Assembly: GCF_014636295.1 (NCBI RefSeq)
Contig: NZ_BMEC01000014.1
Coordinates: 1 to 64,000, forward strand
DNA length: 64,000 nt
Source of the DNA: Marivirga lumbricoides
GTDB lineage: Bacteria > Bacteroidota > Bacteroidia > Cytophagales > Cyclobacteriaceae
Reading direction: 5' to 3'
This document shows, in pieces, positions 9,274 through 17,984 of this stretch. Made by a program: the position numbers and the translations under genes. Position 1 is the stretch's first letter, and each line of letters starts with the position of its first letter. The notes under the pieces are model-generated. The model was not told where the DNA came from and did no database searches. It saw only the letters and a list, made by a program, of their open reading frames with translations.

Positions 9274-9993
9274 ATGCAAAAACTCATTTATAGCATCCTT
9301 TACGATTTTTCCTATCCCACACTATTTTTGCTATCGTTTGGCTATTTTCTGTTCTTGTATTTTGGCATTGCTCCTCTTTTCTTATTCTGCTGCAGATTGC
9401 TGGAACGGAAAAAGCTATTGCATAAAATAGAACACAAAGAAATAAAAAGCAGTCAAATCCAATTTGAAATCAAGCACTCACTCCTATCGATTGTGGTCTT
9501 CGGGTTTTCTATCATTCCAATCGTGTACTTAATCAGAATAGATTTGATTTCTCTTCTTCCTAATACCATTTTCAATATTATTTCAGGTGTTGTTATTCTT
9601 ACTTTATGGAATGAAATCCATTTTTATGGGGTGCACAGACTGATGCATTCACGATTTTTCATGAAGCGTGTTCATTATATTCATCATCGCTCTAAAACGC
9701 CTACAGTTTACTCCGTGTACAGTTTTCATTGGTTGGAAGCTCTTTTATTAAGCACCGTGCCTTTAACCATTGCCCCATTTATTCCTTTTTCTATTATTGC
9801 TATTTTTATCTACCCATTGACCAGTATTTTACTCAACTATGCCGGACATTGCAATTACCGTTTCGGACATGGAAAAGGAAACAGTTGGCGACTTTTTGGT
9901 ACATGGCACAACCAACACCATGGCAAAGCCCGCAAAAATTATGGCTTTGCGCTCAATTTTATGGATAAACTATTTCAAAAGCATAAATCCTAA
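9274..9993 (+). CDS. Sterol desaturase / fatty acid hydroxylase superfamily membrane enzyme
   Basis: A 239-residue integral membrane di-iron oxygenase. Its histidine clusters match the family: HRLMH at 121-125, HYIHH at 134-138, His152 in FHWLEA, His192 in GHCNYR, and HNQHH at 212-216. About four hydrophobic segments carry these motifs on the cytoplasmic face. Related enzymes hydroxylate or desaturate lipids, sterols and carotenoids. The gene is followed two bases later by the ketosynthase fusion gene, so the two are translationally close. I infer that they modify or build the same lipid-like product; the true substrate is unknown. Confidence 0.88.
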   Translation: MQKLIYSILYDFSYPTLFLLSFGYFLFLYFGIAPLFLFCCRLLERKKLLHKIEHKEIKSSQIQFEIKHSLLSIVVFGFSIIPIVYLIRIDLISLLPNTIFNIISGVVILTLWNEIHFYGVHRLMHSRFFMKRVHYIHHRSKTPTVYSVYSFHWLEALLLSTVPLTIAPFIPFSIIAIFIYPLTSILLNYAGHCNYRFGHGKGNSWRLFGTWHNQHHGKARKNYGFALNFMDKLFQKHKS

Positions 9994-9995
9994 TT

Positions 9996-11846
9996 ATGAC
10001 TGAAGTATACATTACAAGCTCAGGGGTATTTCTGCCCAACCAACCCATTTCGAATGAGGAAATGGAGGATTACCTGGGGAGAATTAATGGAAAAGACAGT
10101 GTGGCGAAAGCTCGGATTTTAAAGCAAAACGGCATTAAATCCCGGTATTTCGCCATCGATAAAAACCAACAAAGTACACACTCCAATGCTGAAATGGCTG
10201 CGAAGGCTATTGAAAAGGCATTGGCAAAAAACACACTTTCCGGCAAAGAAGTGGAATTGCTTTGTACCGGCACTACGCAAGCTGACTTGCCCATCCCGGG
10301 ATTTGCCAGCATGGTGCATGCCAAATTGCCCTTCCATCGGTGCGAAGTGGCCAGCTTTCAGAGTGTTTGTGCCAGTGGAATGATGGCCCTTAAAAGTGCT
10401 TTCGCCCAGATAAAAAGTAATGAAAAGCAAAATGCTATTTGTGTAGGAAGTGAGTTCGCGAGCCGACTCTTCAAAGCTTCCCGGTTTGAAAAACAACAAA
10501 TAGAATCACTCCCCTTCAATGCGGAATTTTTAAGGTGGATGCTCTCGGATGGAGCAGGCGCACTCATCCTCCAGAATAAGAAAAGAGAAAAGGGAGTTTC
10601 GCTTAAAATTGAGTGGATAGACATAAAATCACATGCCAATGAATTCCCCGTTTGCATGTTTACAGGCAAAACCGACAATAAAAATGAGGATGAAACAACC
10701 TGGCTTGACTACCCAAGCTATGAAGAAGCTTCGCAGGCCGGGGCCATCAACCTAAAGCAGGATACGCGACTGCTTGACCAGGTAATCAAAACCGGAGTAG
10801 CCCATTATTTCGACCTGATTGACCAGAAAAAAATCAGCACAAAACAGATTGACTGGCTTTGCTGCCACTATTCCTCAGAAATATTTAAGGAGCCTATTAA
10901 AGAACTGATGCGCAAAGGCGGTGGTGAAATTGCTGATGAAAAATGGTTCAGCAACCTCAGCACCAAGGGAAATACGGGAGCAGCTTCCATCTTTATTATG
11001 CTGGAAGAGCTAATGTATTCCGGCAAATTGAAGACCGGAGACAAGATACTTTGCATGGTGCCGGAAAGCGGGCGCTTCGTTACTTCTTTTATGCAACTAA
11101 CGGTAGAAGGCAGTGCTGAAGGAGAAGCAAAAAGCTATCCACTTCGAAAAATTGAAGCACCAGAACTAATAGTAGAGAAAACAGAAACCTCTGAGTGGCT
11201 GATCAGGCAGCTGGCGCAGATTTGGATTGATTTTGAAACAGAACTGCTGAAAGTCCCTATCATTACTAAAATTCATGAAGGCAAAATCAGCCTCGAAGAT
11301 TATAAACTGTTGTTGAAGGATTTACGCCAGCAGGTAATTGATGGCTCGCAATGGATTTCAAGAGCAGCCTCTAATATAGATATTGAGCTGTTTGAATTGC
11401 GTTCAGCCTTCATTAAGCACACCGCCACCGAGCATAAAGATTACCAAATGCTGGAGAGAAACTTTGTTGCTTTAGGGGAAGAACTATCCACTATTCAGTC
11501 AGGAGAGAAAAATATTGGCTCAGTGGCGCTGAGCTCCTTTATGTTTCAGCAAGCCAGCAAAGCCAACCCGATTGATTTGCTGGGTGCTATGTTTATTATT
11601 GAAGGCATCGGTAAGCGGCTGGCGGCTTATTGGGGTGAAATGATTAAAGACCAGTTAAATTTGAAGGAGTCGCAGGTGTCTTTTTTCACCTACCATGGAG
11701 TGGCGGATGAAAACCACTTCCACAATTTGGAAGAAGCACTGAATCATCCCGCTATGAATATGGAAATAGCTAAAAAGATTGCTAAAACAGCCAAAACCAC
11801 TGCCAGATTATATAAAATGCAGCTGGAAGAGTTGGGGAGTTATTAG
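9996..11846 (+). CDS. Ketoacyl synthase III-like protein fused to a heme-oxygenase-like (iron redox enzyme) domain
   Basis: The 616-residue protein has two parts. Residues 1 to about 372 form a FabH-like thiolase fold with the full catalytic triad: Cys125 in SVCASGMMAL, His291 in CCHYSSE and Asn326 in KGNTGAAS. Residues about 395-612 are all-helical and resemble the TenA/PqqC/heme-oxygenase-like di-iron fold, with candidate ligands in HTATEH (475-480), Glu536 and the DENHFH segment (571-576). The first part should condense an acyl thioester. The second could oxidise, cleave or simply scaffold. StlD/DarB ketosynthases of dialkylresorcinol synthesis are of similar length as I recall, so it may belong there. 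No DarA-type cyclase/aromatase gene is in the window. Confidence 0.8.
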   Translation: MTEVYITSSGVFLPNQPISNEEMEDYLGRINGKDSVAKARILKQNGIKSRYFAIDKNQQSTHSNAEMAAKAIEKALAKNTLSGKEVELLCTGTTQADLPIPGFASMVHAKLPFHRCEVASFQSVCASGMMALKSAFAQIKSNEKQNAICVGSEFASRLFKASRFEKQQIESLPFNAEFLRWMLSDGAGALILQNKKREKGVSLKIEWIDIKSHANEFPVCMFTGKTDNKNEDETTWLDYPSYEEASQAGAINLKQDTRLLDQVIKTGVAHYFDLIDQKKISTKQIDWLCCHYSSEIFKEPIKELMRKGGGEIADEKWFSNLSTKGNTGAASIFIMLEELMYSGKLKTGDKILCMVPESGRFVTSFMQLTVEGSAEGEAKSYPLRKIEAPELIVEKTETSEWLIRQLAQIWIDFETELLKVPIITKIHEGKISLEDYKLLLKDLRQQVIDGSQWISRAASNIDIELFELRSAFIKHTATEHKDYQMLERNFVALGEELSTIQSGEKNIGSVALSSFMFQQASKANPIDLLGAMFIIEGIGKRLAAYWGEMIKDQLNLKESQVSFFTYHGVADENHFHNLEEALNHPAMNMEIAKKIAKTAKTTARLYKMQLEELGSY

Positions 11847-11921
11847 GGTTGTAAAAAATATAGTGTGAAAATCAGGATGTGTTAGTGAAAAGAAAATTTT
11901 GAAAATTTTAACTCCAGCCAA

Positions 11922-11956
11922 AGACCGGCAGGCTATCCCGATTCGCCAGCTGGTCT
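11922..11956. repeat. Imperfect inverted repeat after the ketosynthase fusion gene
   Basis: AGACC and GGTCT arms with further partial pairing (GGCAGGC against GCCAGC) lie 75 bp after the stop codon. No T-run follows, so it is not a standard terminator and may be an interspersed repeat. Confidence 0.35.
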
Positions 11957-12066
11957 AGTCCTAAAAGTTATTGAAGACAAGTCAGGAGCTAAATAAAGGA
12001 ATTGAGAAAATCATTAATGAAAATTCGGATAAAATGCAGCTAAATTTAGCAGAATGTTTAACAAAT

Positions 12067-12185
12067 CTTCCGCTTTTTGCGGAAGAAAGCGGGGAGCAGG
12101 ACAAAAATCCGGGCAGAGTTAGCCTTTGCGCGGCTGGGGATATTTTTGTCTTGATTTTTTCTATCTTTTGTATCAAGACAAAAGA
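12067..12185. repeat. Cluster of three hairpins in the 11847-12267 gap
   Basis: CTTCCGC/GCGGAAG pairs over TTTTT (12067-12085). GACAAAAAT near 12099 pairs with ATTTTTGTC near 12143. TCTTTTGT/ACAAAAGA pairs over ATCAAG (12164-12185). An 82-codon frame starting at TTG 11971 runs through these hairpins, but I do not believe it is a gene. The dense structure suggests a repeat element or a processed transcript end. Confidence 0.45.
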
Positions 12186-12267
12186 TCAAAATGAAATAGA
12201 TAATTTAAATGGCTTGTGAAGCTTGAGTATCCTAAATCTCAAACCTCACATCTAAATATTAAAAAAA

Positions 12268-13182
12268 ATGAAAGAAATGGACATATCCGTACACGATGAA
12301 AGGGACCCCAACCCATGGTTGGCGCTGTATCTGGACGACAGCATCCCGATTAATAAAAAAACGAAGACTGCGCTGATGCGGGATAATTCCTCCAAATCAG
12401 TTCGCTACCTCCTCCCCTTTATCCAGTTCTGGTCGAAGGTGACGATGTTTTTCATCCATATTTTTAAGTTCTTCTTCCCGAAGATCTTTAATTCCTCCAA
12501 AGTGCTGCACAGGATTTTGGCCTGGGGCTTGCGCAGATTTGTAAGTCCGGATGCCAACCTCCTTATTTTCCGACATTTTCATGTAGGCACTGAAATTTTA
12601 CAATTTATAGCCGGCAATATTGAGGGGGTCTCTATTAAAGGGAATCCGTTAAAGCCCAAAGATTTTGAAGCTGTAAAAGATGATCTATTCCTGATGCACG
12701 ACCTGAACCTCTACAATTTTGTGATCAACCTAAATAAGCAGCTAAAGGAGAAAGGTATTACCATAGCCCCACCCAAAAAGCCACTGAACCTGGAGATGAT
12801 CACCGAAGATCAGTTTGACCATATTGAGTTTCCCGACAAGTGGACCAATATTCTGGACTTGCGCTCTGCCATTGAGTTATTCACCCCTTTTTACCAGTTA
12901 TTTTTAACCTCCAATGATTTTGTGCGGGCTTCCAACTCATTACAGCTGGATGAAACCATTGCCATTTATACCTCGCAAATATTAGGCACTCCAGGTCACC
13001 TCGGCCTGGTGAATAACAAGCACCCTATGGTGCCGGTAACTACCTACAGCGCAGCTTACCGATTGGTGCTGCATGGCCTGGCAGCCGAAACCCTTCATGA
13101 GATTCTGGTGAATGTGAAGCTGAAGAGGAATTTGGATAGCGTGATTAGCCCGAAGGAGAAGGATTTGGAAAGCCAGGGGTAA
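12268..13182 (+). CDS. Conserved protein of unknown function linked to the ketosynthase locus
   Basis: The function is not recognised. The 304-residue protein starts at ATG 12268, with a second possible start at 12280. A strongly hydrophobic and aromatic stretch at about residues 45-75 could be a membrane anchor or amphipathic helix. The rest is mixed helix. There is no signal peptide and no catalytic motif that I can name. I have a weak memory of this kind of protein beside Bacteroidetes pigment or ketosynthase genes, which fits its place here. Its last 82 residues are encoded a second time, identically, at 19349-19594, where the gene is broken. Confidence 0.75.
   Translation: MKEMDISVHDERDPNPWLALYLDDSIPINKKTKTALMRDNSSKSVRYLLPFIQFWSKVTMFFIHIFKFFFPKIFNSSKVLHRILAWGLRRFVSPDANLLIFRHFHVGTEILQFIAGNIEGVSIKGNPLKPKDFEAVKDDLFLMHDLNLYNFVINLNKQLKEKGITIAPPKKPLNLEMITEDQFDHIEFPDKWTNILDLRSAIELFTPFYQLFLTSNDFVRASNSLQLDETIAIYTSQILGTPGHLGLVNNKHPMVPVTTYSAAYRLVLHGLAAETLHEILVNVKLKRNLDSVISPKEKDLESQG
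12914..13170 (+). repeat. 257-bp duplication, copy inside the intact gene
   Basis: This is the 3' part of the 12268-13182 gene. It matches 19338-19594 at 252 of 257 positions by hand count. All five differences are silent in the shared reading frame. Confidence 0.9.
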
Positions 13183-13480
13183 TTTTTGACCTAAAACCTC
13201 TTTTTAAGAGTGTAAGATGTCTTTGTTTTACTGCAAGATGGTATTGTTGAGCCTTTACACACACTTTTCATTCAAATTGCTAATTTCTCCTATTTTTTGA
13301 CAAAACATGTACCTACTTATAGGTATTTTCATTATCTTCCGATGAATAATTAGGATTTTAAGTAGGGGAAAGTACATTCATTACAAAAAGAGAGTAGCTT
13401 TATAAATGTTGTCATTAATCAATAAATCATGACAATTCTTAGGTTATAATCTGTTTGTTACATTTTAATCAAACGTTTAA
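13183..13480. other. AT-rich gap with a box shared with 17383-17424
   Basis: No gene is seen here. Bases 13340-13380 (CGATGAAT, TTAGGATTT, GTA, AAAGTA, TTCA in order) resemble 17383-17424, which lies upstream of another accessory gene. This may be a shared regulatory element or an old repeat. Confidence 0.3.
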
Positions 13481-13861
13481 ATGAAAGATTGGGTCAAAAT
13501 TCTAAAAGCCTATCACGAAGGTAAATTTGATAGATATTTTTACGGACTAACTCCACGACTTATAGTCGGAGCCTGTCAGGTTCCAATTGGAGTGCCATTT
13601 GAAAATGATATAATTGCATATAATGTTACGGAAAAAATATTCAAAGAAATGAGGAAATATAATAAAGACGGTTTAATAGTTTCATCAAACCAATGTGATA
13701 TTCATAAAGGGCCTGTAATGCGATTTATAGAAGCTGATTGGACTGAAAGTTCAATAGGAACTAGTTTTGATAAAATATGGAATAGATATAGTGATGAGAT
13801 TATTGCAGGCAACTTTGGAATAAGTTCATATGATAGACAAATTTTAAATACGATATTCTAA
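13481..13861 (+). CDS. Hypothetical protein
   Basis: A 126-residue soluble protein that I do not recognise, with no signal peptide and no membrane segment. The middle holds PRLIVGACQVPIGVPFENDIIA and a polar C-terminal half rich in aromatic and acidic residues. It opens a run of small AT-rich genes between the two copies of the 257-bp duplication. The shared upstream box at 13340-13380 is 100 bp before its start. ATG at 13481 is the only good start. Codon use is AT-biased but otherwise gene-like. Confidence 0.55.
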   Translation: MKDWVKILKAYHEGKFDRYFYGLTPRLIVGACQVPIGVPFENDIIAYNVTEKIFKEMRKYNKDGLIVSSNQCDIHKGPVMRFIEADWTESSIGTSFDKIWNRYSDEIIAGNFGISSYDRQILNTIF

Positions 13862-13991
13862 TAAATATGATTAAAAATCCACAGTGCACCACAAGAAATA
13901 CTTCACTAGTTTTTTTATCTTCATTTTTGAGTGTTTTTTAGTTCACTACTAGATTTATGCAAACCGATTACTTTCAACAACTACTTTATAT

Positions 13992-14486
13992 ATGACTGAA
14001 GATATTAATAAGTTAATAGACATTAATCTTAATTTAATCTGTTCTCATAAATCACAATTCTCAATATATGACTTCCAGAATTTAAAAGGTGATCGAATTG
14101 GTATGAGAACCGAATGTAAATTATTCTCTGACGAGATGGAAGAAAGAGATTTAATAAAGAGAAGTAATGAGTTTTGCACAGTAAAAGAATTTGGACTAAG
14201 AGTGCATTCATCAGGGGGATGGTTAAAGTATAAATTTGAAAAAGAAGAATCTGAAAGAATCAAAGAGGTTGAAAGAAGAGACAGTGAAAAACTAGAGCAT
14301 GAAATTAAGCTTTTGCAAAAAGACAATCTTAAATACCAATCTAAGATTCGCTTGCAAGAAAGTCGAATAAGAAATTTAAATGAACAGCTTAAAATAATAA
14401 ACCTTTTAAAATCTTACTGGTGGTTAATTGCTACCTTCATAGGAGTTGGAATGGCTTTAAGAGAACTCTTACTCATAATTTTATAG
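13992..14486 (+). CDS. Hypothetical protein: winged-helix-like N-terminus, coiled coil, C-terminal membrane anchor
   Basis: A 164-residue protein with a clear three-part design. Residues 1-80 look like a winged-helix fold (a beta-wing ending in GLRVHSSGGWLKYKF). Residues about 82-132 are a charged coiled coil with a regular Lys/Glu pattern. Residues about 138-163 form one transmembrane helix (SYWWLIATFIGVGMALREL). Such a protein would sit on the inner membrane with its sensor or binding domain in the cytoplasm. The next gene starts 4 bp later and encodes a two-helix membrane protein, so the two probably work together. The family is unknown. Confidence 0.65.
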   Translation: MTEDINKLIDINLNLICSHKSQFSIYDFQNLKGDRIGMRTECKLFSDEMEERDLIKRSNEFCTVKEFGLRVHSSGGWLKYKFEKEESERIKEVERRDSEKLEHEIKLLQKDNLKYQSKIRLQESRIRNLNEQLKIINLLKSYWWLIATFIGVGMALRELLLIIL

Positions 14487-14490
14487 AATT

Positions 14491-14724
14491 ATGGAAACTT
14501 CTACAACCCTTAACATAATCGGACTTTCACTAGATATTATTGGAGTTGTCCTTTTATTCTTTTACGAACCCCCAAAACCTGAAATTGGGGCTTTACTGTT
14601 ACATTCTGCACCCACTGAAGCTGAAAGAAATAAAGTTAAAGCAGCAAAAAGGAAATTCTCAAGCATTGGACTCATATCTTTGATTATTGGCTTTAGTTTT
14701 CAAATTATATCTAATTTTTACTAG
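14491..14724 (+). CDS. Small two-helix membrane protein
   Basis: A 77-residue protein with hydrophobic helices at about residues 7-25 and 57-76. Between them is a cytoplasmic-type loop holding EPPKPE and a basic stretch (NKVKAAKRKF). It lies 4 bp after the coiled-coil membrane protein and is almost certainly co-translated with it. Similar small membrane proteins accompany toxins, phage-defence effectors and transport subunits, but nothing here decides between these. I do not recognise the family. Confidence 0.6.
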   Translation: METSTTLNIIGLSLDIIGVVLLFFYEPPKPEIGALLLHSAPTEAERNKVKAAKRKFSSIGLISLIIGFSFQIISNFY

Positions 14725-14817
14725 TGACTATATTATAAACATCAATAATTCATATCAAGTATTAGAACTATTAGTAGAAATTTGCAATGTGTAAAAATTG
14801 TGTGGGCTTTGTAAGCT

Positions 14818-14973
14818 TACCATCAAAATAAAGACTCAGTCTTTTTAGAGTATTGGCAGCCTAGCCAATTTTATAAGCGTGAGAAATTTTTCAACTGCCA
14901 GGATCAACGGTCGGAAGAACAAAGAAGAATTGATTCTTTAAGAATGGAAGAGTTGATTAAAGGGATTTTGTGA
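14818..14973 (+). pseudogene. Possible gene remnant (C-terminal fragment)
   Basis: An open frame without a start codon ends at TGA 14971-14973. It encodes a charged, gene-like peptide including EYWQPSQFYKREKFF and a Glu/Arg-rich tail. A stop lies just upstream at about 14812. It may be the end of a lost gene. The fragment is too short to name. Confidence 0.25.
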
Positions 14974-15021
14974 GGTTGCCGATTTATTTCTACAAAGAAG
15001 TTATAAAATCAATAAAAGTAT

Positions 15022-15597
15022 TTGCCTACTCTGAAACAGTATGAACCCAAAATAATAGAAGTGAGAACAATGCATTACTTTGATTCAAACGAGAGTAATC
15101 TCCGCCATAAACTTTCTCCATTCATAGGCGAACCATTACAATCAGGCATAAAAGGTAGTACCTCCTACTTTATTAAGCAGTTTGAAGCTGATACGGCAAT
15201 CAATTTACTTAATGATTCAAAAGGAATCTTTCAGGCTTATACCAAAGGTTTGCTTTTAATAACTTTTAAAAGTAACCGATCTTTATCCATACCTATACCC
15301 TATCAACAAATCAAAAAGCTAGTCCTTGTAAAAGGTCAGGAAACCATTGACCCTTTTTTTCCATCAGTTATGTGGATGCTTTTGAAGCTAGACGTAAGAA
15401 TTGAAATAGCCAGATATTTTAGAATGCATACCTCTGAATACAGCATTGAGCCAACTGTACTGGAAATACAAACCGATTCATATCTAATTCACTTAGAAAC
15501 TAATGGCTATACTTTTCAAAGTCAGGAAGCATTCTTTTCGCAACTCACTGAAATAGAAAAGCTCCGAATAATAAAATCAGCACCAATTGCTGGTTAA
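15022..15597 (+). CDS. Hypothetical protein
   Basis: A 191-residue soluble protein of unknown family. The frame begins at TTG 15022; an internal ATG at 15070 (MHYFDSNESN) is an equally possible start. The central part (LLLITFKSNRSLSIPIPYQQIKKL) has the alternating pattern of a small beta-rich domain, followed by a hydrophobic helix (SVMWMLLKLDV) and a second beta-rich stretch (TVLEIQTDSYLIHLE). The pattern recalls a PH-like fold, as does the next gene's product, but this is weak. Its neighbours are other accessory genes. Confidence 0.55.
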   Translation: MPTLKQYEPKIIEVRTMHYFDSNESNLRHKLSPFIGEPLQSGIKGSTSYFIKQFEADTAINLLNDSKGIFQAYTKGLLLITFKSNRSLSIPIPYQQIKKLVLVKGQETIDPFFPSVMWMLLKLDVRIEIARYFRMHTSEYSIEPTVLEIQTDSYLIHLETNGYTFQSQEAFFSQLTEIEKLRIIKSAPIAG

Positions 15598-15712
15598 AGT
15601 TAGACTTTCATAGCGCTTAATCTACAGATTGATTCATTGAAATGTTTAGCGAACATTTTTTATATTGCAAAAATGTATATAATTTAATTATTTGATTATC
15701 CCTATCAATATA

Positions 15713-16261
15713 ATGAGATATACCTTCTCACTTGATGAATCAGACTTACTAACTCACCAGCTTTTTCTGGTTTCTACCTCGAAGGCAGCTATTTGGAGAC
15801 GAAGAAGAAGTTGGATAATTATTGTTCTCACCTTTATTGTCTGTTCAGGTTTATTCTATATAGAATCTAATGCATTTCTCAGAAATTATTTTGCCATACT
15901 GGCATTTATAAGCCTGATATTTTACCCTCTTTACTCTCGATGGAAATATAAAAGACACTATTTGAGACATATTAGGGAGCACTTCTCTGGCACTACTGGT
16001 AAGCAAGCAACAATAGAATTTCAGGAAGAATTTATATTTGAAACGGATGAGACAAACTCTGAAAGCAAAATAAATTATTCAACTATTGAATCTCTGAATG
16101 AACTTCCCAATCACTTTATCATACGATTAAAGACTGGACAAGCTCTTGTTTTACCAAAGAACAAAATAGAAAATATTGATCAACTGCGCTCAGACTTATT
16201 AGAATTAACAAAGAGATTAGGGGTAGAGTTAAAAAACCACAAAAATTGGAAATGGAGGTAA
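15713..16261 (+). CDS. YcxB-like membrane protein
   Basis: A 182-residue protein that fits the YcxB layout. A short N-terminal strand region (YTFSLDESDLLTHQLF) precedes two transmembrane helices (about residues 34-51 and 58-75), a basic linker, and a C-terminal beta-rich domain. The last contains EFQEEFIFETDE, YSTIESLNELPNHFIIRLKTGQ and ALVLPK, the usual YcxB C-terminal pattern. The frame is open from TTG 15692, but ATG 15713 gives the family-like start. The function of the family is unknown. Confidence 0.65.
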   Translation: MRYTFSLDESDLLTHQLFLVSTSKAAIWRRRRSWIIIVLTFIVCSGLFYIESNAFLRNYFAILAFISLIFYPLYSRWKYKRHYLRHIREHFSGTTGKQATIEFQEEFIFETDETNSESKINYSTIESLNELPNHFIIRLKTGQALVLPKNKIENIDQLRSDLLELTKRLGVELKNHKNWKWR

Positions 16262-16334
16262 GAATTTAAATAATTTACTTATATTCTAAATATTAAGGTC
16301 ACGAAACCTTCATTTTAGTAGAGCCAGTTTCAAA

Positions 16335-17312
16335 ATGAACTACAAATACATAATTCTATCAGCATTAATTCTTTACATTTCCTGTGCAAACCCTAAAGAA
16401 GAAAAGGGAAACATAACTAGTAAAACTACAATAATGCTTGAAAATGAGGTAAAAGTAGAGAAGAATGAAAAAATAAACCCTCAAAAAGTTAAAGAACAAA
16501 TCCCTACATCTGACTGTGTTAATTATTGGAAAAATAGATTCCCCAATGATAGCTTAAAAGCAATTTATATTGACTCCTTAATTTCACAAAACCAGCTACC
16601 GGAAAACAACCTACTTTTCTTAAATGCATTAAAAACGAACACTAAGAAGGATTTAGCTTTCAAAAATGTCCTGTCCCCTATTTTCAGACTATCAGAAACA
16701 GAGATAGGTTTATTGACTTTCGCTAGTTACCAGTTGGTAGATAACAAGTTTATTGCTGACTCAAAAGAAGAGGACTTAATCTCGAAGTACCACACAAACA
16801 CATCAAATACGTTTGATCACTATGGAAAAATCCAATATTATCCAACATTACTGGACTCACTATATAGAGGGCAAACTAAGCCTTCAATAAACTTCTACAC
16901 AATAAATAAAGCAGGAGCTAGCCAGGTTATGCAATTGGGAAAGTACGTAGATGAGTGCTTAGAATATTTCGAATATACCATTGACACCTCACACATATCT
17001 GTGACTGACACATTGTTGTTTAGTAGTCCTTTTAAAATAGATTTAGTATTCGAGAGTAACGCAGAGGTAGATCTGCTATTACAAAATGATTACAAGGAAG
17101 AATGCCTGGACTGCCCAAGCAGCATAAAATTACAGAAAACTTTTGCAAGAGTAAAAGGAGTAAATAATCTATACTTTGTGTATGCGGATACTTTTCCTAT
17201 TAATAACGAATTAGATACTCCTTCAAGAGCACTTGTTTTAATCACTCAAAAAGATGAAATTAAATACTTGTGGTATAGTGAAATTGATTTGTTCGGATGT
17301 AGTTGCCTTTAA
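16335..17312 (+). CDS. Hypothetical lipoprotein
   Basis: A 325-residue exported protein with a lipobox (ILYISC) at about residue 17 and a low-complexity charged linker (residues 20-55) typical of surface-tethered lipoproteins. The body shows no domain that I can name. It has a Cys pair in CLDCPS near residue 257 and ends in FGCSCL, which could make disulfides or bind metal. It lies on the same strand as its accessory neighbours but 73 bp from the gene before it. Confidence 0.6.
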   Translation: MNYKYIILSALILYISCANPKEEKGNITSKTTIMLENEVKVEKNEKINPQKVKEQIPTSDCVNYWKNRFPNDSLKAIYIDSLISQNQLPENNLLFLNALKTNTKKDLAFKNVLSPIFRLSETEIGLLTFASYQLVDNKFIADSKEEDLISKYHTNTSNTFDHYGKIQYYPTLLDSLYRGQTKPSINFYTINKAGASQVMQLGKYVDECLEYFEYTIDTSHISVTDTLLFSSPFKIDLVFESNAEVDLLLQNDYKEECLDCPSSIKLQKTFARVKGVNNLYFVYADTFPINNELDTPSRALVLITQKDEIKYLWYSEIDLFGCSCL

Positions 17313-17382
17313 ATATACGGGGCTAAAGTTATATCTCTTACTACTTATTTAATTCGTCTGCAAACATTTTACACTGCCATTT

Positions 17383-17424
17383 CGATGAATGGTTAGGATT
17401 TGGTAATGGAAGAAAGTATGTTCA
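17383..17424 (+). promoter_or_regulatory. Upstream box shared with 13340-13380
   Basis: CGATGAAT, TTAGGATTT, GTA, AAAGTA and TTCA occur in the same order and nearly the same spacing as in the earlier copy. It ends 15-30 bp before the start of the secreted basic protein gene. It could be a promoter region or regulator site; I recognise no known site. Confidence 0.3.
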
Positions 17425-17454
17425 ACTCTTCAAACTTTAATGAAAATATACTTT

Positions 17455-17913
17455 ATGAAAAAAATTCTATTCGTTCTGCTTTCATTAGTTGTTTATTCAG
17501 CATCAGCTCAAATTGATTTTAATACGGGAAATGCTCAACTAGATAGCGACCTAAACACTATCAATGCCAATGCTTCTGCCAATTTTGGTTCCTTTAAAGC
17601 AGACTTAAGTGTAATTTATAATGTATCAGAAAAGAAAATAGATTACATGAGAGGGAGTTTGAATATGGCAGCAGGAGAGATTTACATTTCCTTAGAAATC
17701 TCAAAATTATCCAAAACTCCTATTGATGACGTACTTGTTATATACACCAATAATAAAAGCCGGGGTTGGGGCTATATAGCCAAACAAGCAGGAATTAAAC
17801 CGGGCTCTCCTGAATTCCATCAACTGAAAAATAATGCCCGTTCCAAAAAGAATAAAAAAGCGAAAAACAAAGGAGGAAGTAAAGGGAAGGGAAATAGTAA
17901 AGTAAAAGGATGA
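17455..17913 (+). CDS. Small secreted protein with a Lys/Gly-rich basic tail
   Basis: Counting from the ATG at 17455 the protein has 152 residues; an ATG five codons earlier (17440) is also possible. A clear signal peptide ends at SASAQ. The mature part has an Asn/Ala-rich segment and a region (RGWGYIAKQAGIKPGSPEFHQLK) like one seen in small Bacteroidetes exported proteins. The last 30 residues are nearly all Lys, Asn, Gly and Ser (SKKNKKAKNKGGSKGKG) and could bind anionic polymers. I do not know the family. Confidence 0.6.
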   Translation: MKKILFVLLSLVVYSASAQIDFNTGNAQLDSDLNTINANASANFGSFKADLSVIYNVSEKKIDYMRGSLNMAAGEIYISLEISKLSKTPIDDVLVIYTNNKSRGWGYIAKQAGIKPGSPEFHQLKNNARSKKNKKAKNKGGSKGKGNSKVKG

Positions 17914-17984
17914 GTGAGTATTCATCAAAATGTTAGCACAACATAACCAAAAGCCTGAATTACAGGAATTAATTGAGTATTGAT

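Noticed and set aside
11971-12219. 82-codon frame from a TTG start after the ketosynthase fusion gene
   Set aside because: It runs straight through three hairpins, has no recognisable protein pattern and lies in repeat-like DNA.
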